From: Phoronis australis
Taxonomy: Eukaryota > Phoronida > Phoronidae
Assembly (NCBI GenBank): GCA_002633005.1
Contig: NMRA01000091.1
Location: 351,877 to 415,876, forward strand
Length of the DNA: 64,000 nt
Direction of reading: 5' to 3'
Positions 30,245 through 41,662 of this stretch are shown piece by piece. The notes beneath the pieces were generated by a model. The model did no database searches, was not told the DNA's origin, and saw only the letters and a list, made by a program, of their open reading frames with translations. Each line of letters begins with the position of its first letter. Position 1 is the first letter of the stretch. The position numbers were made by a program, and so were the translations under genes.

Positions 30245-30248
30245 TTAA

Positions 30249-31864
30249 GCTGACAATTAGACGAAATTCAGAAAATGTGCAATATTAGCCTATGGGCCAT
30301 ACGCCACAGAAGACTTGTAAAATCACTTCTATGACTATCTTAGAATGATATAACTTATTTTTGTGTACCCTTTAAAAACTGACAGCCAACATCTACTAAG
30401 GCCAATAAACTACATCCATCATAATCTCTGAGTGTTATAATCCAGCAACTTAATGGCAAGCCATAGGAAAAAACTTGACACTTGGATCTGATCATGACAG
30501 AAATATAGGTTTCAAGCTACTAAGACAACACTTAGAGCATGTTTCCTGTCAATCAAACAAGAAGTGCATTTGTCCAGCTTAACTCCAGTTTGGATTATAC
30601 TCTGCCCATGGCAGATGATATTGATCCTGCATAACTACAGGGCATACCAGAGAAACAGCTTTCATTGCACAGACACATAAAAGCTGTCACAATCGTCCTG
30701 AAAACCCCATAACCAAACATCGGATCCCAAAACCGAAAACCTATAAAAAAGTTCATCGCGGAATCTTTTCCAAAGAGTTTGAAGAAAATGTAGATTTTGA
30801 TCACATTTTTTTATAATAAAACTCGAATAAAAAAGTAGCTTTAAGAAAAAAATTGCCAGTGTTCCTTCAGAGGAGTATTTTAAAGAAACTTTAAAGATCA
30901 GTTCTGGAAATGTTTGTTCAATCTGTTCATCAACCATCTACATGGCAAATGAATACAAAATGGCGGCAATGGGCACAATTTTGAAAGAAAGTCTCAATCA
31001 AAAATCAGCAAATTAATGTACATCATGCAAATAAAACAAATAACAACTTTAAGTCATTACAATCATAACTTGGTTAGGAAAAATGTTTCAGCAAAAATTG
31101 GGTTACCTCCCGATTGAAAGGTTGAAACTTTGCAATTCGGTACCACACGTGTTGTGTTATATATGTGCCAATATTGAGCCTGTATGATGAAAATGCAGGT
31201 TTATTCAAGGGTGAGTTTTACTCAAGGGTGATTTTGAAAATGGCCGCCACATATGTTGTTTTGTATCTGATTATGACGAAAAGCAATAGGTTTTGAGCTA
31301 TTGGCGAGATACAAGATGTGCGTAAATTTCATGTCGATTGGAAAAAATGCGACCTGTAGCGCACATGCAAATGAAAGACAAAGCAAAGCAACATCTTATC
31401 GAAATTCATTTGGTCAAGTAAAAAGTTAAATTAAGTGCTTTTAGCTTAAAATTCATCCATTCAACATGTTTGAACTCCTGAACCCCACTCCAGTAATGGA
31501 TTTAGACGGTAAGCATCAAAGGAACGCCATGAGATGTGCAACCTCCCATCAACTGAGAGGTCAGTGATCCTAAAGTTAGAGAAATAAAATCAGTTAACAA
31601 GTGCTGCAACTGATTGACCATTGCATACTAATGACAACATGAAGCTACATCTACTTGAAATACATTAACAACTGTACGATAAAAGCAACACAAAACTACT
31701 GCAAGAAATCAATTCAGAAACAATATTTAAACAAAACAGCAATGCTTCCCTTATTTTGTACAAAAACAATTTCCAAAATCGCCTTTTCTCCAATTTTTCA
31801 TAGAGTGGTAGAAAATTTTAATCTTACCAAATGTCAATTGTATAGTAAATAGGTGAGGAACCAC
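30249..31864. other. No gene recognised
   Basis: AT-rich DNA with stops in every frame. Nothing repeated or splice-bounded stands out. Confidence 0.5.
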
Positions 31865-31984
31865 CTGTACCATAACTGTGACAAAGGTGACTGGCATTCG
31901 ACCATAATGCAGGGTTAGCTTTTAAGACTACACTGTTTCCGATTTGCTGTGCATGCCAAATAAGGTTGTCGACCAGTGCAAGCA
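31865..31984 (-). other. Possible isolated exon
   Basis: Open 39-codon segment with an AAG acceptor and an acag|gtggtt donor, reading LALVDNLIWHAQQIGNSVVL, then KANPALWSNASHLCHSYGT. Amino-acid use looks protein-like and the surrounding DNA is stop-rich, but I do not recognise the sequence and cannot link its phase to the exons at 36 kb. Confidence 0.3.
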
Positions 31985-32954
31985 CTTCACAAATATTGAA
32001 ATTAAACATGTTACCAATTCAATTATAAATTGTTAAGTGTTACAGATCCTACAAAGCAGAAAAAATCCTCCAACATACCTGTCTCCACAATTAGGTGTAG
32101 GTAAAAATGATATAATCAATATTTGATGCCGTATTGGCAAAATTAATTAGTATACATTTCTCAACCATAACAATTGGCAAATTAAGCACTTTCGTTTGAT
32201 TTGAAAATGCGAGTTAACCACGACTCCACTTTTTGGGAAGTTTCATCAAAGGCCGTCTACTTTGGTAAACTGATTTTCTAAAAGCTCTGAATAGCTGACG
32301 AAATAGCCGCGCCACATTTAAAGTCACTAACCCGCCAGACGCCAATCAGGTCTTTGGTGGACAGGCATTCATAGCCACCGAGATCCCATGTAATGCAGAC
32401 CGGATGTTTCAACATACTGGTATAAACAACATTTTACCACCATTGTTGTTATTATAATGCTGGTAAATTTCCACTGCCCTGCAGTGGGATATACTAAAGC
32501 CTTAGGAAAAGGGCAAAGCTTCTGAAATATCAATGGGTGAACATGGACACCATGTTACATACATTTCCCACTGCGAAGAACAATCTACCGACAAAGCCAG
32601 TGACTGCGGCTGATAAGGCGTAAGAATTTTGATCTCAGTCGATGTCAAAAAGCTAATATAAGTTAGGGAACTAAACTTACCAAACAACAGGAGGCGCTGA
32701 CAGTGGAATTTATTCCTCTGCTCTTAAATTAATGAGCCACTATGTAGTAATTGAATTTCTATCCACCAAATCAGAGTCGGGATCAATCGGAAGTCACTTC
32801 TGTGCTCTCATTACTCTAGAGAGCACCAAAAGTCACCTATTGAGTGTCACAACCTCAGTTATCAACCAATTGATTGCGGAATGAAAGCTCTCTGACAGAG
32901 TGACTTGGTGAAATTAACTGAAGGATGAAGCAAGAAAACAAAGGTAGCCACACC

Positions 32955-33365
32955 ATAAGTACCGTTTACACTTACAAAGTTGACACGGAACAGCTGACAC
33001 GAAACAAGTTGTTCCAGTGTGTAAACGGACTGACACGGAGCAAATTGACACTGTGGTGACAAATTTTTGCCACCCGTTTGTGAGGTATAGCAATTTGCAT
33101 CCGACCATCTTGCGCCGTGTCAATTATAAGTCTAAACGCAAAACTGGAGCAAGGCTTAAAGGATCATCTCTACTGCGCTTGTGCAATGACCTATGTACGG
33201 GTTCTTTGTCTATGCAACTCTCGTCATTTGTAAACCTGGGCATGTACGCTCCAGTCTCTCCAGCCACGGTTAGTGAGTTGTGTGTGTAAACGTCCGCTTT
33301 ACACGGGGTCAATTTGCTCCGTGTCAGTTGCAACGGGCCAAAAGTTGATGTCTAAACGGGACTAT
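32955..33365. mobile_element. ~410-bp MITE with 'tgacacgg' motifs
   Basis: Imperfect terminal inverted repeats (ataagtaccgtttacac at the left, gtctaaacgggactat at the right). Inside, tgacacgg[ae]-type words recur in both orientations. A related segment is at about 62,590-62,965. Confidence 0.65.
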
Positions 33366-34653
33366 AGACAGCAATGACCATGATACCAAGAACGATACAG
33401 AAGACGCCTGCACCATCACAAAAAACAAGATTGCCAAAGATGGCGAAACTGCCTCTAACAACGATGGCAATGCTCACACACAGACAACAATCTCAAAGCT
33501 ACAAATATTGATGTCATCACTGACATGAAACCGGCATTGTCAACAATGGTGTCACTAACATCGATCATGGCATAAAACTTGCTCAACATCCTCTAGACTG
33601 ACAACAATGATGGGCGCCTCCGACACCAACGACTCTGGAAATGACATCATCATCACCACAGTCGTGGTAATCCTAACCATCATCATCAAACATTGATGAC
33701 GAAACTGATAAATAAGCAAAGGTCTACAACATAAGTCAATCAACAAGAAAGCAAGGAATGGTCATGGATCTGACAAGAAGAGAGGTCATCAGAAAATGTA
33801 GCTCAAGAACAGCCAGCCCTAGTGAAAAACCGTCAATCGTGTAGTGCTTGATGAGATCAATACATATACCAAGTTTCATGAAGATTTGAGGCTCTAAAAA
33901 ACACTGTCTTTTAAAAAATGGCTGTCATGGCAACATCTAGTGCCTAACATGTCCAAAACTTAAGGTAAACAAGTTTTGAGCTATCAATTAGTTATGTATG
34001 CCGTGGTGTATAAACTTCCAAATTGATTGGTGGTGCGAATGAAATTACAGACTGTATCGAAGCCCGAAACAGATGGCACACTCCAGATAGCCATTGACAA
34101 TTTTTTAGATTTATCGAAGCACCAAATGTCATAAGAATCTCAAAAAGGGCCATAAAGCAAAACCTTTGAAAAATCTCCATTACAGTGCCATCTTGTAGCT
34201 GAGCTTTTTTGGTTAAAATTTCACATCCATCGGACAACAACCTGATGCACGCATAAAAATAAATTCATGACACAGCAAGACTATAATGAAACTGCATACG
34301 TGGTGAAGGAAAAGGAAAATTTATCGTTGAAAACAGAGTTGAATAACTTCATCATATGTTATCTAGGAAAGTCAGCTACGGAAATGACCTTTCTCCATCC
34401 CAATTCATTAATGCCACCCTCGGAGTTCTTTTTCTCATACCAAGCCACATACCTGAGAGGACAAAATAGCCACCTAAGTTGGCTGTAGGTGCCTGATGAC
34501 CATTCCCATATGCGAGACACCACCAGAAAACATATCAGCACCACTGGCTGAGAAGTTGGGCTTAGCTAACAAGACATCTCAGAAGAACCTGACCAGCAAA
34601 TGAACTCCTCAAGATTTGTAACTCCAGAAATTAAGTAACTTCATAAAGAAAAA

Positions 34654-34715
34654 TTAGCATAATTTTATCAGTCTTTTGAACACATGGAGAGCAGCTTGAG
34701 AATCAATGGCAGCAA
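34654..34715 (-). other. Possible terminal exon
   Basis: Acceptor cagctatcag followed by AAIDSQAALHVFKRLIKLC and TAA. It begins with two bases of a split codon. It touches the 20-bp minisatellite, which is also open on this strand, so the reading may be spurious. Confidence 0.25.
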
Positions 34716-34720
34716 CTGAT

Positions 34721-34900
34721 AGCTGGGAAAGTACTGACACTGCTGGGAAAGTGCTGACACTGCTGGGAAAGTGCTGACACTGCTGGAAAAGTGCCGACAC
34801 TGCTGGGAAAGTGCTGACACTGCTGCAAAAGTGCTGAAACTGCTGCAAAAGTGCTGAAACTGCTGCAAAAGTGCTGACACTGCTGCGAATGTGCTAACAC
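34721..34900. repeat. 20-bp minisatellite, nine units
   Basis: Unit tgctgggaaagtgctgacac with exact 20-bp spacing. The later units change ggg to gca (tgctgcaaaagtgctgaaac). All three minus-strand frames are open through it because the unit contains no stop in any frame, so the overlapping 64-79-codon frames are an artefact of the repeat. Confidence 0.95.
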
Positions 34901-35162
34901 TGCACAAAGTAAAACCTCACCAATTTAGGATGCAGTATCATCAGCAAGTGAATTTATCCACAAAATATATGCAGCACCAAACTGAATGATTGTCCATATT
35001 AAAGTTTTGTACCACAGTTGGTACGACAGTTTTGAAAATTTGTGGGCATTCACGACAATCTTGAAAGTGCTTGAAAAATGAATTACCCTAGCTTGTTTTT
35101 GGCGATTATTTTTGTCCAACTAACTGGTAGTACAATCACATGAACTTTAAATGCAATATTAC

Positions 35163-35596
35163 CAGGATTTTCCGTAGATAAGCCCATGGGCGTGTATTTG
35201 GAAAACAAAAAAATTTCAGACGTTTTAGTAACACCAAATAAACGCCCAGGCGTTTATTCGGAAAAGGGGCATGTAAACGGAGTCATAGGTTTCCTGACTT
35301 TGATATTTTTACTTAAAGACGTGTTTTCAAATTTTATGTTAATAAATGCATAGTTCGCCAGCACTTTTTGTTTTTATAAATGACAAATGCTCCACCAAAC
35401 TGAATTTGTGACTAAAAGTTGACGCTTAGTAGGCTTTTAAGAGGACATTTTCCGAATAAACGTCCCACTATCTGGACATTTGACACCAGAAATTGTTACA
35501 CCACCAAATAAAAGCCCATAAGTGTTTATTCAGCATAATTTTCCGAATAAATGCCCATGGGCGTTTCATCGGGTGGGCTTATTTACGAAAAACCCC
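35163..35596. mobile_element. ~434-bp MITE
   Basis: Terminal inverted repeats: aggattttccgtagataagc on the left, gcttatttacgaaaaacccc on the right. Internal copies of ccaaataaacgcccaggcgt-type sequence also occur inverted. Confidence 0.75.
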
Positions 35597-35979
35597 AGTA
35601 CCACCGTTACATGGACCTCATTGCTGATGCAAATATTTTTGTTTCAAATAATACAAAACTGCATTGACTCTAATTATTAGACAGCTATGGTTGGAGACAA
35701 ATAATTTTGAACATTTGCCTACAGAGAAATGCAGGCATGACGATTACCAAACAACACACAGATGTAAAGTGGGACTGAAGTACACCATAATTCACTCTGC
35801 CACCAGCAACACTGAATTAGTTCATGTATAAATTAGATAGATCAGCTTCAGGATTTTTGAAACTTCTTTACAAGGATTCAGTATTGCATTTGTGTTTCAA
35901 GGAAAAGGCAATTGTTGAGATTTTCTGGTTGTCCTTTACAAATTTTCGTGTTAATTAATTTCATTTTGATTCTAATTAA

Positions 35980-36174
35980 TTATGGATGCGTTACTCTGGA
36001 AGTGACCCTCGTGGCCCGAATCAATCCCCAACAGTTTTGTTTGTGTTTTGATTCATTGTGGACTCCTGTCGACTGTACTACTTTCCAAAAATTATTGTGG
36101 TCATGAGTCACTGCAGTGACTGCAGCTCGCAACGCCTCATGTTTTAAAAACACTACTTGCATGTGGCAATGGAG
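35980..36174 (-). CDS. Unidentified gene, exon d
   Basis: Very good acceptor (tatttcccttttcag). Opens in phase 0 as LHCHMQVVFLKHEALRAAVT, then AVTHDHNNFWK. It may stop at a donor after 36,082 (aaa|gtagta, 31 codons) or run to a TAA at 35,980 (64 codons). The residues look like an amphipathic helical protein. The family is not recognised. Confidence 0.45.
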   Translation of the reverse strand, partial: LHCHMQVVFLKHEALRAAVTAVTHDHNNFWKVVQSTGVHNESKHKQNCWGLIRATRVTSRVTHP

Positions 36175-36459
36175 CTGAAAAGGGAAATACTTAGCGTTCT
36201 CCACACTCAAAAATTCAAACAGGTTGTGTCTAACAACCATTTTGAATAAATTTAGACAGTGTGCAGCGTATGCATATCATAGCGAACACACAAAAATGAT
36301 ACTTTTTGTTGAAAATGAAAAAAAAACAATTGTGTCGTGTGCTATTTAAACAGGTCGGAGGCAAACACGAACAGGTCGCGGCGACCTGTTGAAACGGGTC
36401 ATGGAGAACACCGATACCTACAGTATTTCATCCTTCATTAAAACATATTTAGCAGGTAC

Positions 36460-36564
36460 CTTCATTATCTCTGCGTACATGTCTTTTCCGTAATCTGATG
36501 CTAAGAAATGTTCATCGCGTACTAGTTTTGCACCAATTTTAGCATATTGGCACAAATGAGTTAA
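36460..36564 (-). CDS. Unidentified gene, exon c
   Basis: Reads LTHLCQYAKIGAKLVRDEHF, then LASDYGKDMYAEIMK, with donor aag|gtacct in phase 0. The acceptor ccagag is taken because it keeps phase 0 with exon b; its pyrimidine tract is mediocre, and the frame is open a few codons further upstream. The charge pattern and absence of stops make coding likely. No family assigned. Confidence 0.55.
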
Positions 36565-36907
36565 CTCTGGTGGACCTTGTCATTCCATGGAAATCGGTAA
36601 ACCGGAACTCGTATACTCTTTGAGAGCTCATGGCACTTGTCTCCCAGTACACAACTTTCAGCCATAGTTAATAAGACTCGGAAAAAGGCAAATAATAGTC
36701 TAACCTGTTACAATCTGATGTACATAGAGACGCATTTATACGTTTACAAAAATTATGGTTGGTAGAGAATGCTTTGGGCCAAGAACCTCGAGCAGTGTAA
36801 AGCTAGTGCGTTCACATACTTTGCTTAAAATGCAAAGCTATATCTCGGTAAGACTGGTGTGATATTGCATTTTAGACGGTGCATTATGGCAAAGAACTAT
36901 CTCTTAC

Positions 36908-36945
36908 CTCTTCTGTCCTGCTGGTCTCCATGTAAAGTTTCATTT
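36908..36945 (-). CDS. Unidentified gene, exon b
   Basis: Short 38-nt exon, acceptor catgtttacag and donor gag|gtaaga. With two leading bases joined to the last base of exon a it reads EMKLYMETSRTEE. Its short length makes it uncertain alone, but phase and splice sites agree on both sides. Confidence 0.45.
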
Positions 36946-36964
36946 CTGTAAACATGACTGTTGG

Positions 36965-39222
36965 CACCATTGAAGTGTCGTCTGCTCTCCACAGTGTACG
37001 ACCGCTCAGGCGTGATGCTCAAACTCATCCTGAAACCACTGAAGCTCTATCAGGTCTTGAGACTTCTGAAAATACAGTGGGTGATTCCATGACCAGAAAG
37101 TATCAAAGAGCTTTTCACGCCAACATCAAAGCATCCACATTCCAGGGACTGTGGGTTGACATGTACTATTAACTTCAGTCCTGGTTCGAAATTACCAGTG
37201 CAAGTTAACGTCACACTAGACGAGTGCATTTAGCAGTGAAGCGTCAATGATCAGATGTGGTATGAACGGATAACATCATGTCACCAGAGATATACACAGG
37301 TCTCACTGACTGAAACATGTGATATGATATTTTTTTGCTATTTTTTTCAAATACTCACCATTATATACCACTATAAGCAATTCATTTACGGCCATACAAT
37401 ATTTCAAAATTTAAACAAATTACACCTGCATGACATTTTCATCGCACCATCTTGCAATAACTTCAATAACTCGCATATCAAATGGCCATAACTGCTAACT
37501 ACCGAAGGTGGTCTGAACGTAACCAACTAACTGCACAGTGAGCAGTTAAAGCTCTTACCTCAAAGGGTTAAGCTGGCCCAAAACTTGTCCAAATAAGTAA
37601 AAAGTAACATGTTATATATAAATTTTACCTATTTTTTGTTATCACACTAAAATCCTTTTGGAGCACGATTTTGTACCTCGACCGAAATCCAAAAATCATC
37701 AAATATTCCCTTCTATTTCTGTGGCCTGAGTTCCTGTGCGTCAGTTCAGGAACGATTCCTGAATGACAGTTACCTTGTCCTTGAAACAAATTGACATCGT
37801 CGTGAGCGTATAAGCGGTTTTATTTTGTTTGGTTGTTTTTAATTTCATTTTGGTTCTTATTATACAAATATGACTATCTGTTGTCCCAATTTCATCTGTT
37901 CAATCTTAGCTATGACGAGTGGTATTTAATGCAATCATAAGATTAAATTTTGATTACGTGGCATTTATAGTCACATACCCAACACTGCTGAGGTGTCCAT
38001 CGCGAGGATATGTCAAATTTCAGCAACAATACCCATTCTGGTAAATTATTAGAGGAAAAACCTTTCTAGATCGGCAAATGTCTTTTCTTCAACGCCATAT
38101 CGTGAAATTGATGCAAAGTACCCGCAATTGTCGTTTGATTACCGACAGTGCATTTCGTAACTTGACAGCAAATCAGCACTCGGTTTACTGGTCGTTAAAA
38201 GTGTAAAATGGAAAGACAAAACATTCCCACAAGGCGAAGTTTCAACAAACAAAAACATTTTTCATCTAAAAACAGTGCACTTCTCACCAGAATTGCAGTA
38301 ACGCGCACCTGTGCTTGATTTGTCCTGCCTGGACACTAAAACCGGCGAAGTTTCTCCGGCAGTTGCCCGATGTGTCCCTTCGCTGGGAAAATAATCACAC
38401 CATGGGCGGCGCAGCACTGAAAAAAGTGGGAGGCTATAGCCCCCCCACAGCCCCCTATGGTTGGTACGAACACATAAACAGACAGCCTGTCACATAATGT
38501 ACAGTGGGACTTGCCCAATGAAAAATACCCAGCTTGACATCTGGAAATATTGAACAGGCTTAATGGAAAACCTGGTTTCTTCTAAGTTCAGGTCAAAGTC
38601 CAATGAGATGAACACAAATGCTCTTGTGGAATACACTCATTTATTTGCATGAACAGCCATACATGAGCAGGTTTCTGCAACAACTTAGTCGCCAATAACC
38701 AAGACATTCATTCAAACTACACTCTCAAAAAACTCCCCACGTCAAATTCAACTGTTGTTTTTAACGAACAGTCCAAGGAAAACTAACTTTTCATAAAGAC
38801 AAAAAACATGTAAATGCCAATTAAATGCCAATTCTAATATCAAATCAATAAAAATAAAACACAAAGCCTCTGATAACATGACCTCTGAACCGGCAAGTTA
38901 TCTCAATGGTATAAATGTAAGACATGTCTGGCAACAGTTTTGCAGTGCCAAGTGTTATCATGAACAGAACATTACCTAGAAGACTTCTTGGCAACAACAC
39001 AAGAAACAAGCCCATACCAGGCATCTAGGAAACATTAGATAAGATATGCAGCTCTTTAATAATATGAGAGCCCAAAAGCAACATCTGTTTAAACCAATTT
39101 CAAATTCTGGGAGTCAAGACAGAGTTAACAAAGACAAAAATCTGCCACGTCGATGTCAGGACACCAACAATATGCAACCACATATAAATATGTGGACACA
39201 TAAAAATGAAATTCGCATATCA
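36965..39222. other. Intron-like region, no gene recognised
   Basis: Would be the intron between exons a and b of the unidentified gene. The plus-strand open frame at 36,954-37,172 has no motif. Confidence 0.45.
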
Positions 39223-39224
39223 CA

Positions 39225-39730
39225 AGGCCCTTTCATACTAACTTAACTCCGGTATGAGCGGAGCGTTGATGTAAACTGTGAAGTAAATTGAATCGTTCAT
39301 ACCAGCTTCGGTGGTAAACGACATTGAAGTTAACGGTAGGTGACGCTGTCGTCATCAAAGTAATCACAAGGTAGCGCTGATGCATTCCGTGAATGCTAAG
39401 ATTTTTTTAATGTGACAATTTGAGAACATATACATGTGCTAATTGACACAAAACTTATTTCTAATTTGATAAGTAATTATTCGAGCAAAATATAACAATT
39501 AGCACTGCCCTTTATTGTTGATGATAGCTGCGGCCACTGGCAATAACTTCGATGACACTGGAGTTGACCGTTCATACCGCACTGCAGTGTCGATGCACCG
39601 CTGTTAAATCCACACGTTTCTTGTGAAGTTAACTGGTGCTGTTAACTTCGATCCATGACCGAAGTTAACCTTTCTACTGACAGCAACTCCCCCAAAACAT
39701 CGAGGTGTCGACATTAATATGAAAGGACCT
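39225..39730. mobile_element. ~506-bp MITE
   Basis: 16-bp terminal inverted repeats (aggccctttcatacta / taatatgaaaggacct). Internal cgttcatacc words and gttaacttc/gaagttaac pairs are inverted too. It lies within the putative intron between exons a and b. Confidence 0.7.
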
Positions 39731-40139
39731 ATAGACAAAAATAGAGGTTGGGCGGTATCATGAATATGTGGTCAAGACGCTCACTCAAATGTGTGCAACA
39801 TATTTCATTTGATAGTTACAGCATTTTAAATTTGATTTCCATGTCAATGTTTCCTATTTCCTGGTCAAGACAATTTTCACTCACATACTACTTTTAAAAT
39901 TAAATACAGGTCCCATTTAGAATGCAAAGTGTTCTGTAGCAGAGCTTCACAACATTCTACAAGAACAAAGGTATGTAACTGCAATCTATTTGACTGACAA
40001 AATGAATATGAACTGAAAAATTGTGAATGAGACGCATGTTCATACACGTGACATTGCATACAAAAGTTACACAGGTGCCACGTCACCTTATCAATCAGTG
40101 AAATGAGTTTACAAGTTGGTGAACTCCGTTTTTACTTAC

Positions 40140-40330
40140 CTGAGACAATAGGGCCAATGCCATACAGCCACAATGTCAGACAGGATACCAAAATGACAAG
40201 CCATGTAAAATATCTACGGTACTCAAAGCAATATACCTTGAGGAAAAATTCCACCAGCTGCAACACCAGAGCAAAATACCCACCAGAGTTGTTAACACTC
40301 TGTACCAACCCTCCCATAAGAGCCCTCCTG
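40140..40330 (-). CDS. Unidentified gene, exon a (membrane segment)
   Basis: 191-nt exon with a strong acceptor (ccacatctcag, followed by a second CAG) and a consensus donor (cag|gtaagt). It reads RRALMGGLVQSVNNSGGYFA, then LVLQLVEFFLKVYCFEYRR, then YFTWLVILVSCLTLWLYGIG and PIVS. The last stretch is a clear transmembrane helix, and the preceding FALVLQLVEFFLKVYCF may be a second one or a re-entrant helix. It starts with one base of a split codon, so an upstream exon is needed. I do not recognise the protein. Confidence 0.65.
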
Positions 40331-41025
40331 CTGAGATGTGGGTTGGTTTACGAAAATTTCGCTGTGATACAAGAACATTCTAAGCATGTATAAATAAAAC
40401 ATATTTCATCTCAGTCATGTAAGGCTATTAATATCACTGCATAACATTGGGTCTCATCAGATAGCACTAGTCATACACTTAAGAACACTGATGCCAAATA
40501 TTTTCAGAAAGAAAATGTGCAGTGCTGCTCAACCAAATATCACGGATATTTATCCGGATACCATGGTAACTGTTTTACAATTTGACACTTGCACAAGTGT
40601 CTAATTTATTTACTTTGCTTTCATATTAATTCACAGTGGCACGTCAAAACATTATAATTTCAATTTATTCCATGCATTGCTGCTGAATCCATGTTCTTGG
40701 ATTATTTCTAAAACATCGCACATCAATTTAAAGCAACACTTACGTACATATAATGAGGCGGTATTGGATACTGCAACTGCAGTGAATGCAGAACAAATTT
40801 AACATGAAATGATTTGAAATCATACATTGCAAGTCTTTATCTTTGCTTGAATTCCATCAAGTGTATTTACGTTTCACAAAAAATTGAAAAATTGTATATT
40901 GATAGTTACATAAGCCTGTTGTTCATTCCCTAGACGACACAATTTTTTTCATGCGAAAAGTAAGGTCATGCGGGACCACACAATATCATACAAATAAAAC
41001 ATGAGTGCTGAAGACCAGCAAAGAC

Positions 41026-41127
41026 TAGCAAAATGGCTGCCACTAGAATGACTGGTCTAGCAATATGGCCGCCACTAGAGTGACTGGTCTAGCAAAATGG
41101 CCGCCACAAGAGTGACTGGTCACAGAA
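41026..41127. repeat. ~32-bp tandem repeat, three units
   Basis: Units of agcaaaatggccgccactag + agtgactggtct with small changes. Confidence 0.85.
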
Positions 41128-41239
41128 TGGTGAATTGTGGGAGAAAAGTCAAGATCGTCATGTATTGTATATGCTAATGCAAATGTACCGGTATATATAC
41201 CGCAAACATTTTGAAGTCTGGTCTGTACGCCACCTGCTT

Positions 41240-41662
41240 CAAGGTACCTAAACTACACGGTTAACGGACACATGAACACGGTCACGGACACATGAACATG
41301 ACTCATGGACCAGCAAACACCGTCCACTGACTCACAAACACGGGAACAGACTCACAAAACACGATCCATTCACACACGGGACATGAAACACAGTTAACAG
41401 ACTGCCAAACACGGGTCACAGACTCATCGGCTTCCTGGGTCAGCTAACATCTACATTTTGTCCGTAAACCGTGTTTGGCAGTCCGTTAACTGTATTTCCT
41501 TGTGTATATGGGTTCGTGTCCAGTGTTTTTGTGAATGGATCGTGTTTTGTGAGTCCGTTCCCGTGTTTGTGAGTCAGTGGACGATGTTTGCAGGTTCGTA
41601 GTCCTGTTCATGCATCCGTGACCGTGTTTATGAGTCCGTTAACCATGTAGTTAGGTACCTTG
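41240..41662. mobile_element. ~423-bp foldback element
   Basis: Long imperfect arms. The left begins caaggtacctaaactac and carries acacgg/cacgggaaca words; the right ends gtagttaggtaccttg with the complementary words. Nearly the whole element pairs, leaving a loop near 41,430. Arms also contain short internal repeats built from 'gactca.aaacacgg'. Confidence 0.85.

Noticed and set aside
34925-35119. Minus-strand 64-codon frame ending INSLADDTAS
   Set aside because: No splice sites in phase with the nearby exons and no recognised family.
36954-37172. Plus-strand 72-codon open frame
   Set aside because: No motif, and it partly overlaps the intron edge of the minus-strand exon b. Composition is not convincing.
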